A stretch of 64,000 nucleotides of DNA, taken from Lichina pygmaea (taxonomy: Eukaryota > Ascomycota > Lichinomycetes > Lichinales > Lichinaceae). Below, one piece after another: positions 56,186-64,000 of the stretch. The stretch is from assembly GCA_963422465.1 (NCBI GenBank), contig OY730171.1, forward strand, positions 3,038,001-3,102,000, in the 5' to 3' direction. The notes below the pieces were generated by a model that was not told the DNA's origin, did not search any database, and saw only the letters and a program-made list of their open reading frames with translations. The position numbers and the translations under genes were made by a program. Numbering within the stretch: the stretch's first letter is position 1; each line of letters starts with the position of its first letter.

Positions 56186-57179
56186 AGACGTGGTTCTGGG
56201 AAGAGTTTTTCTAGCAACTGGCATAGCTTGGTCTGGTTGTTGAGACATGACAAGGATGTGAACATAGCTTGGTGAAGTGTGTTATGGTTGGGTAGGTCTT
56301 TTGTAGTGTGACAAGGCAATAGCAGAGCAGAACTCAAGCCTAACTGATTCAGTAACCTTGACCTGACTTGGCTTGAGACTTGAGACTTGGATTGATGTAC
56401 AAGACAAAAAACAAGGAAGGAAAAGAGAAAAGAAGAAGAGAAGAAGCTGGGGGAGTAGGAGAAGTTCTTATAGGCAGGGGATACAGTGGAGCAAGCAGGC
56501 AACAGTGCAGATGGAACTTTCTGGCAAGATGTGTGACTTGTGCCAGATATGCAACAAGGCAATAGCAGAGCAAATAGGCAATAGTGCAGATGGAACTTCC
56601 CAGCAAGATGTGTGACTTGTGCCAGATATGCAACTGGGCCAGAACTATGACAGCCATGTTCATGTCCTTGTTATATCTCAACAACCAGACCAAGCCATGC
56701 CAGTTGCTGGAAATAACAAGTTCTTTCACAACATGTTTACAGAGTTCATGCAAATTCAAGCTACCAACACCACTCCCAAGTCCAAGTCTGAACACACTGC
56801 TAACCCAGAGATCTTGGAGTGGCATGGTGTAGCGGGAAGCTGGTGAGAGTTTCCCACTACATAGCACCCATGACCCAGAACTAGTGGTGTCAGGCCTGGA
56901 GAACCTGACTAAACTAGTCGTCAGTTCGAATCTGACCCACCCAACATTCTGCCACAAAAACCTCCGAGATTCATAGAACTTGTCTAAGATGTACTCCTCG
57001 CAAGATGTATGAAAACCCCCAAGAAATAGCTCACCCAATATCTGTCAAGATCTACAAAACCCTCATTACTGTGGTTTTCCTATTTCCCCTACGGGGTTTG
57101 GGATTTTCCCACAGTACGTACACTACAAACCACGGGGTGTAGGGTAAATACGTGAGGTCCCCAAGTCAAGTCTACCAGA
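56186..57179. repeat. Scrambled repeat fragments
   Basis: Between LINE and the next ORF1 fragment. It contains inverted arms at 56211-56268 and 56652-56710 (GCAACTGGCATAGCTTGGTC against its reverse complement), a direct duplication of about 80 bp (around 56500-56575 and 56580-56635, sharing AAGATGTGTGACTTGTGCCA), and a serine-tRNA-like 3' half at 56889-56944. No intact gene. Probably debris of several elements. Confidence 0.6.
56889..56944 (+). other. Serine-tRNA-like partial sequence
   Basis: CAGGC-CTGGAGA-ACCTG forms an anticodon arm with one mismatch and anticodon GGA (Ser). ACTAAACTAGTC can form a serine-type variable arm, and GTCAG-TTCGAAT-CTGAC is a perfect T arm, followed by CCACCCA. 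The matching 5' acceptor strand and a proper D arm are not found upstream, so this is not a functional tRNA; a relic or tRNA-derived SINE part is more likely. Confidence 0.45.
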
Positions 57180-57424
57180 GACAAAAGCTCCTCCAGAAGC
57201 CAGTCACATCTCTACATCTGGATCTAGCCACTGCAGAGCAAGCAAACCTCCTAATTGAGAAAGGAGTAGTTCTAGGATACACTCTACATGAAGTAGAACC
57301 AGCCCTGCTAGCAACATCAGTCACCCAGTGCTACAAATGTGCTAGGTTTGGACACCAAGCACGCACTTGCCAAGCCCAAGCCCAGTGCACAGCCTGTGGA
57401 GGAAAGCATGCCAGAAGAGACTGC
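57180..57424 (+). mobile_element. Second LINE copy: ORF1 fragment interrupted by the gypsy element
   Basis: Reads PVTSLHLDLATAEQANLLIE, LGYTLHEVEPALLATSVTQC, YKCARFGHQARTCQ and CTACGGKHARRDC, matching the ORF1 of the LINE at 54320-55285 in order. The frame resumes after the gypsy element at 63970 with QTSPETLTPK, aligned with QVPEQLLKPK in the other copy. The copy continues past the right edge; its 5' part is lost or scrambled. Confidence 0.85.
57420..57424. repeat. Target-site duplication, left copy (ACTGC)
   Basis: The five bases before the 5' LTR are ACTGC, the same as the five bases after the 3' LTR. Five bases is the usual gypsy target duplication. Confidence 0.93.
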
Positions 57425-58023
57425 TGTTACAACCCAGGGATGGGAGCCACTCATTTATAGGCAATCAGGCCGCGGGCCAGGCAAGAGGACACCATGGAAG
57501 TCAAGTGACCAACCAACAAGGGGTCACGTGACTGTCGAGACACACACGGGAGTCTTGACGCATGATGCATGAAGCATCGAGACAATCTCACCAGTCTTGA
57601 CGCAGGGTGCATGAAGCATTGAGACAATCTCACCTGTCTCGACACAGGATGCATGAAGCATCGAGACAATCTCACCTGTCTCGACGCAGGGTGCATAACA
57701 TAGTGGGACTGTCAAGACAATCTCACCCGTCTTGACGTCGAGACTGTCAAGACAATCTTGATTGTCTCGACAGGCCAGCACTATATAGTCCGGCGATAGT
57801 TCTCTTATGGAACGATCGTCTTCAACTCATGTTGTGATCCAGACAACTAGATCTACTTCAATACAATCCTTTGTACGAAGCCATTGATCAGGTGTCACCA
57901 CCACCACGTTCCACCAAACCCCTTCGCACTCCTTGACACTCCTCTCCTGTGAGAACCAACCCGCCTTCCACCTCTCGCCCTAATCCTATACTCGGATAGG
58001 ACAGTACGGTACGGACTGCAACA
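57425..58023 (+). repeat. 5' LTR of the gypsy element (599 bp)
   Basis: Starts TGTTACAACCC and ends GCAACA. U3 has three full 42-bp tandem units from 57557 (GACGCATGATGCATGAAGCA and following) plus a partial one, and a GTCACGTGAC palindrome. CTATATAGT near 57781 is a likely TATA box. R-U5 is shared with the minus-strand fossil LTR. Confidence 0.95.
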
Positions 58024-61000
58024 CTTTGAAGACCCTCAAGGATGAGTACCTCAGGAGCAACCAACCCCAACTTCCCAGATGGAAAGATTAGCGTCGCCAA
58101 GCCAGACCTGTTCTACGGCGAAAGGAACAAGGTTGACGATTGGCTCATGCAACTCCAAGTCTACTTTTAATTCCAACCAGAAACGAAGCTGCCTAAAGAA
58201 AAGTGGCCACTCTTCGCAACCACTTACATGAGAGGCAATGCTTATTGATGGATCAAGCCCTACGTCAACAAACATCTCTCAGGAAACAGAGACCACGATG
58301 GCACATCGGAATGGATGACGAAATGGACGCAATTCAAGGACAAGATCAAAAGGATCCTTGGACCATCTAACGAAGACAAAGTGGCTATACGAATGATCCA
58401 GCACATCAAGCAACAACGCTCAGCCGCAGAGTACACCACGCAGTTCAAACAATACTCAGTACTGACTGATTGGGACGACGACGCCCTGATGGTCATGTAC
58501 CGACATGGACTCAAGGAAAATGTGAAGGATGAAATTACCTTCAACGGACGAGTGGTCGACACACTGGATAAGCTCATCGCACAAGCAATCGACATCGATG
58601 ACAAACTATTCGAGCGAGCGATGGAGAAACACTACGACAGAGGATACAGCCGCCCTGCATGGCATGTGAGCAACCACTACAAGCCGCCTAACAAGGCACC
58701 GCCACATGATCCATATGGCTATGCACCCATGGAACTGGATGCAGTCCACCACAAGGGAAGGTTCACGAAGGGAAGGAACAACAAAAAGAGGAAAGCACTG
58801 AAGTGCTATGCCTGTGGCAAGCTAGGCCACATGGTGAAAGACTGTCGTTCAAAGAACAAGGTGCACCGACAGCAACTTAATACGCTCGACAGAGACTGGA
58901 ATGTCATCAAGCCAGAGGACCCACCAGGAGAGGCTCAGCTATCCCTCGAACAATAGGACGACTACGATCAGATATTGGAAGCAGCCCACCAACTGGCAAC
59001 ATCAGGAGGCAAGGACCTACCAGAACTAACAGGTCAGGACAAGGGACAGGAGCCCTTAACCACCTCTGATGGGGACCGAGACAAACCCACGTCTATCAAA
59101 GAAGAAATACCACAAGGAAGCTATGCTTACAGCATGGACCCACGAAACCTACGGCACGGCGAACTACAGTGGAGGTTTTGCACGAAGCACTACTGCACCT
59201 ACCACGAACAACTACAAAGGTATGGAGGGCATTCACCCTACCGCGCCACCTGCCACAAGCATTGGGTCAATTGCAAGAAGGATGTGTGTGAGATCCACCT
59301 TTGGGACAAACGCCAACACACCGCATTCCCCGGGCACACACATGATTGGCACAAACACCTCATGTTCCTACAGCAAGGCAACAACAACAACTGCTACATC
59401 AACAACTGGCAGTACTGCCTTAAGCCTGGATGTGACAAGCATCAGCAAGACAAATTCATAAACAGATTCCTCAGAACTGATGGGAATGGCTGGACCCATT
59501 GCCCTGTCAGTGGAAAAACACTTCGATCAGGAAAAGACTGAACTCCCTTGTCAAGGGGCGACATCGGGAGCTCAACAACATGACCCCTAGCAACGCAAAG
59601 CACCTGCGATTGCCTGTGTCACTACACGCCAACACGCCAGTACAGACATACGCACTTGTTGACTCTGGAGCCAGTGGAAACTACATTTCAAGACAACTTT
59701 ACGACACCCTTGGCACTGGAAAGAGATGTAAGCAGCAGCCCTATCAGCTCGCGATGGCAAATGGACAGACAGAGCTAGTCTGCCATGAGACGCAGCCAAT
59801 GGAAATGGTTACCGGACACCATGCTGAAAGGATCCACCTTGATATTGTCGAGTTGGCCACTCAGGATATCTACTTGGGGATGCCTTGGCTAAAGAAGCAC
59901 AACCCAGTTGTTAACTGGAAGACAGGAGTACTCACGTTTAGGAACTGCACTAACAACACAGCTCAGACCTGTTACCAGCCGCAGAAGGCGTGGACAGATG
60001 AGGGAAGGAGTCCTCAGTGGAACCTCACTGACAGAAAGGATGACTCTCAAAAGAAGAGGTCTGCCTCGACAGGCACACCCCGGAACCAGGTGGCCAAACA
60101 GTCAGAGATGAAGAGAGAGGAAGTTGTTAACCCTCTGGAGATCCCTGAAGAGTACTGACCTGGGTATGATAACCTCTTTCAGGAAGAGACAACGACAGCA
60201 GTGTTGCCTAAGCACCAACCTTGGGATCATGAGATCAAGTTGCAACCAGGGACGGAGCCAGGATTTGGACCAATTTACCAGTTATCAGAGAAAGAGCTCC
60301 AAGTACTTCGCGAGTACCTGGAGGAAAACCTGAAAAAGGGTTTCATTCGAGAATCTCAATTGCCAGCAGGATACCCGATACTATTTGCACCAAAGAAAGA
60401 CGGAAGTCTTCGACTTTGTGTGGATTACAGGAAACTCAACAACATTACCATCAAAAACCGATATCTGTTGCCAAATGCGAACGAATTGCGAGACAGGATC
60501 AGCCAAGCTACAATCTTCACCAAGCTGGACTTGAAAGGAGCATACAACCTGATACACATGAAAGAAGGAGAAGAATGGAAGACAGCCTTCAGAACCCGAT
60601 ACGGACACTACGAGTATCTGGTTATGCTATTCAGACTCACAAACGCACCAGCAACATGTCAAGCATTGATCAACAACGTCATCAGAGCACACCTGGACCA
60701 AACAGCTATCGTCTACCTGGACAACATTCTTGTCTACTCGAACACGCAACAAGAACATACCAAACATGTGAAGGATGTTCTACGATACCTACAAGAGGCA
60801 GGGCTCAAGCTCAACCCGAAGAAATGCAAGTTCAACAAACCGGAAGTTGAATTCCTCAGATACATCATAGGGATTGAAGGGATCAAGATTGACCCTGAGA
60901 AAATCAAAGTGATTCAGCAATGGCCAACACCGACATCAGTTAAGGAAGTACAAGCCTTCCTAGGATTTGCCAACTTCAACCGACAGTTCATCAAGAACTA

Positions 61001-62820
61001 CTCACAGATGGCAACACCACTGACAGAACTCACGAAGAAGGACGTGGAGTACCGGTGGACGGAGAGACAACAAAAAGCATTCCAACAGCTCAAGGACACT
61101 TACATCAAGGAACCAGTTCTCCTCAACTTCAAGACAGGCCAACCGACACGAATCGAGACGGACGCTTCAGATCAGGCAGTGGGAGCATGTCTATGCCAAC
61201 AGGCAGACGGCAAGTGGCACCCAGTTGCCTACTACTCACGAAAAATGACACAAGCGGAACGAAACTATGATATCCACGACAAAGAGCTACTGGCAGTCGT
61301 CAACGCACTCGAACACTGGAGAGTGTACGTGGAAAGCAGTTCCGAACTCACCATTCTCACAGACCACAAGAATCTGACAACGTTCACAACAACCAAGAAG
61401 CTGAACAGACAGCAAGTCAGATGGGCTGAACTCCTAGGGCAACACAAGTTCAAGATCTTGTACACCCCTGGACAAGACAATGGGAGAGCAGACGCACTAA
61501 GCTGACGAAAAGACCACATGGAAGATGATGAACGCCAAGGAACGATCTTACAGCAGGACCAGCAAGGAAACCTGGTGCCTCAACCACAGATCAACAAGCT
61601 CACGGCAGAAGACACTGAAGAACTAATAAGGAACTACCATGATAACCCAGCACACGGTCACCCAGGAATCTCCAAGACCACAGACCTTATCCAACAGGCA
61701 GGGAACAATGTCATTAACCTCTGACAACATGTCACAAACTACATCAGCAAGTGTCTACTATGCCAGAAAAACAAACATGGAAGACATAAGCCATACGGAG
61801 AAGGACACCCGAACACGATACCGAAAGGCCCGTGGGAAGACGTGTCAATGGACTTCATCACAAAGCTACCCAAGTCCAAAGACCTGGTCACAGGAATCAC
61901 CTACGACTTGATTATGGTGATTGTGGACAGATTCACCAAATACCTAATAGCGGTACCATTCAAGGAAACCCACACAGCAGAGCAGTTGGGACACCTCCTA
62001 CTGGACAGATTGGTCAGGGACCACAGAGTTCCAATCACAGTCATTACTGACAGAGACAAACTCTTCACATCCAACTACTGGAAAACAATCAGTGCAGCCA
62101 TGGGAACAAAACCCAAGATGTCTACAGTCTACCACCCACAAACTGACGGCCAGACAGAGCGAGCAAACCAAGTCCTGGAGACTTATTTGCGGTATTACAT
62201 CAACCAGACCCACAGCAATTGGGTACAATTATTACCAGTGGCACAGCTGGCAATCAACCAGCACAGATCAGACTCAACAAAGGAGTCGCCATTCTTTGCC
62301 AATTTTGGACGACACGCAAACATCGGAATGCCAAGCAGAGCTTCACCAAACGCGGAGAAAGCACTCCAACATGACAAGCTCCTACGACAAACGCATACGA
62401 TGATGAGGCATTACCTTCAAGAGACCTCAGAAAAGATGCAACACCAAATGGACAAAAAATCGAAAATGGCACCTCAGCTGAAGAAGGGGGATAAAGTCTA
62501 CCTCCTCACAAAAAATTGGAAAGTCAAGAAACCAAGAACAAAGAAACTGGACCATGTCAAGGTCAGACCATTTTCAGTCGAAGAAAGAACTGGACCAGTC
62601 AACGTCAGACTGCGACTACCAAGAGACGCTCGGGTACACCCAAACTTTCACATCTCAATGATTGAATTAGCCGACCAGAGCACACCCTTGCAGGAAACAT
62701 TTCATTACCAACCAGAGGAAGAACAGGAATTCAAGGCCGAACAGATCCTGAAGAGAAAAGGTCAGTGATACCTTGTCAAGTGGAAAGACTACCCAGACTC
62801 GGAAAATACCTGGGAGCCAC

Positions 62821-63252
62821 TCAGAAACCTCGCGAACTGCCAGCTCCTCCTGCAGCAGTTCCGGCAGGAGCAGGACTGAACAGCTTGGCCTGCAGCGTGG
62901 ACACATCAATGACTGTCGCCGACAAGTCTTCACCATCCGCCTCCATTTCAGCAACAAGGCACTGGAGCTTCTTCCTTGCTCGACCTTCAGCACCCTCAAG
63001 AACCTTTCGCTTTCGGGACACACGAGCCTGCAGCTCGGCAAGCTGCTCGACAAGAGCATCCCGCTTGGCCTCATCAACAGCCAAATCCTCGTGAAGGTTA
63101 TCCTGAGTCATGTTCAGCAACTCCCAAGAAAGTGACACACAGGACTTTCCCCGACAAGTGCACTCAGCGCACTTCAACTTATCGTTGTCGTCAGACATTC
63201 GGAAGCAGGGCTTGTGGTTCAAAACACAGAAGTCACACGGAGCAAGCAACAT
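62821..63252 (-). other. Antisense cysteine-rich reading frame of the gypsy element
   Basis: 143 codons on the strand opposite to the element's genes, between integrase/chromodomain and the 3' LTR, overlapping the chromodomain end. It reads CDFCVLNHKPCFRM, KLKCAECTCRGKSCVSLSW, then a heptad-like helix (AKRDALVEQLAELQARVSRK) and a Gly/Ala tail. The C-x2-C-x6-C...C-x2-C-x6-C spacing resembles a binuclear zinc cluster next to a coiled coil, as in DNA-binding regulators; that is inference. The second gypsy copy keeps the same frame and cysteines (48585-48899). Confidence 0.75.
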
Positions 63253-63365
63253 GAAGTTATGATCACAGATCTGGGCTGCCAGTTGGTTTCAGTAAGCAGA
63301 GGCACGTGATTTTGCAGACATACTCAAGAATTCATCAGGACAATGAATGAAGGAGAGGAGGGTAG

Positions 63366-63964
63366 TGTTACGACCCAGGGATGGGAGCCACTCATTTATA
63401 GGCAATCAGGCCGCGGGCCAGGCAAGAGGACACCATGGAAGTCAAGTGACCAACCAACAAGGGGTCACGTGACTGTCGAGACACACACAGGAGTCTCGAC
63501 GCATGATGCATGAAGCATCAAGACAATCTCACCAGTCTTGACGCAGGGTGCATGAAGCATCAAGACAATCTCACCTGTCTTGATACAGGATGCATGAAGC
63601 ATCGAGACAATCTCACCCGTCTTGACGCAGGGTGCATAACATGGTGGGACTGTCGAGACAATCTCACCTGTCTCGACGTCAAGACTGTCAAGACAATCTC
63701 AATTGTCTTGACAGGCCAGCACTATATAGTCCGGTGATAGTTCCCTTATGGAACGATTGTCTTCAACTCATGTTGTGATCCAGACAACTAGATCTACTTC
63801 AATACAATCCTTTGTACGAAGCCATTGATCAGGTGTCACCACCACCACGTTCCACCAAACCCCTTCGCACTCCTTGACACTCCTCTCCTGCAAGAACCAA
63901 CCCGCCTTCCACCTCTCGCCCTAATCCTATACTCAGATAGGACAGTACGGTACAGACCGCAACA
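63366..63964 (+). repeat. 3' LTR of the gypsy element (599 bp)
   Basis: Same length and ends as the 5' LTR. By eye about 26 differences, all transitions. Directly preceded by the purine tract GAAGGAGAGGAGGGTAG (63349-63365), the expected plus-strand primer. Confidence 0.95.
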
Positions 63965-63969
63965 ACTGC
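63965..63969. repeat. Target-site duplication, right copy (ACTGC)
   Basis: Matches 57420-57424. After it the interrupted LINE ORF1 frame resumes and runs to the window edge. Confidence 0.93.
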
Positions 63970-64000
63970 CAGACTTCTCCAGAAACTCTAACACCAAAAT

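Larger units (their letters stand above)
50906..56190 (-). mobile_element. Tad-like non-LTR retrotransposon (LINE), nearly complete
   Basis: Minus-strand LINE. The 3' end is at 50906, with a tail of AAATA/AAAAAT units (TTTTTATTTTTATTTTTA on the plus strand) directly abutting gypsy sequence. ORF2 (51081-54323) encodes endonuclease and reverse transcriptase; ORF1 (54320-55285, open to 55774) encodes three zinc knuckles. A 5' UTR of about 400 bp reaches the edge near 56190, judged by the matching fragment at 47797-47954. No target duplication could be found because the far side of the gypsy copy is missing. ORF2 is intact over 1080 codons, so this copy is fairly young. Base composition is more AT-rich than the host genes. 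Confidence 0.85.
57425..63964 (+). mobile_element. Ty3/gypsy chromovirus-type retrotransposon, near full length
   Basis: Flanked by 599-bp LTRs and ACTGC duplications. Parts in order: gag region with the knuckle CYACGKLGHMVKDC (to about 58956), a spacer frame (58975-59541), protease (YALVDSGASGNYIS, within 59499-60158), reverse transcriptase and RNase H (60201-61505), integrase (61518-62768), a chromodomain-like end near 62700-62870, an antisense cysteine-rich frame (62821-63252) and a polypurine tract just before the 3' LTR. It looks structurally whole but has a handful of breaks, so it is treated as a fossil. LTR divergence of about 4 percent, all transitions, reflects RIP more than age; it is younger than the LINE copy it sits in. 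Confidence 0.93.

Noticed and set aside
57557-57720. CRISPR-like regular repeats
   Set aside because: They are contiguous 42-bp tandem units inside an LTR U3, without spacers, in a eukaryotic genome.

Overview
The window is nuclear DNA of a filamentous ascomycete, most likely a sordariomycete and plausibly Hypocreales. The basis is gene content (fungal rhodopsin/SAT4 membrane proteins, a STAND-type N-terminal domain, a GPI-type cupredoxin, Spt20, Swc5), introns of 55-170 bp with GTRNGT-like donors and CTGAC branch sites, GC-rich coding sequence, and repeats whose copies differ by RIP-like transitions. Species cannot be fixed from sequence alone.

From the left edge to 45.5 kb the window is ordinary gene-bearing sequence. 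I could build splice models whose exon phases all close for: a SAT4-family membrane protein cut by the left edge, RPS25, a MAPR-type cytochrome b5 protein, GTR2, a second SAT4 protein, a histidine-type acid phosphatase built from very small exons, a PPR protein, an unrecognised secreted protein, the kinetochore protein MTW1, a repeat-bearing GPI cupredoxin, a STAND-N/ankyrin protein, PRP18, CENP-X (MHF2), a macro-domain protein, SWC5, an F-box/LRR protein, SPT20 and a Pex22-like membrane protein. An FAD amine oxidase at 25.9-27.7 kb has a frame inconsistency and no visible dinucleotide-binding motif. Intergenic stretches are rich in GTAC/TACGTA palindromes and simple repeats.

From about 46 kb to the right edge the window is a nested transposon island: a Ty1/copia fossil, a truncated Ty3/gypsy fossil on the minus strand, a near-complete Tad-like LINE with two ORFs on the minus strand, a belt of scrambled fragments, and a Ty3/gypsy element (57425-63964) with two 599-bp LTRs and a 5-bp target duplication, inserted inside a second LINE ORF1. 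The two gypsy copies share the R-U5 part of the LTR but carry different U3 tandem repeats, and both keep an antisense cysteine-rich reading frame between the chromodomain and the 3' LTR. That antisense frame is the most unusual signal here.

The host genes form no single pathway. Several act in chromatin and RNA: MTW1 and CENP-X at centromeres, SWC5 and SPT20 in chromatin complexes, PRP18 in splicing. GTR2 and RPS25 belong to growth control and translation. Limits: all splice sites were read by eye, protein families come from recognised motifs, and no alignment or database search was run.
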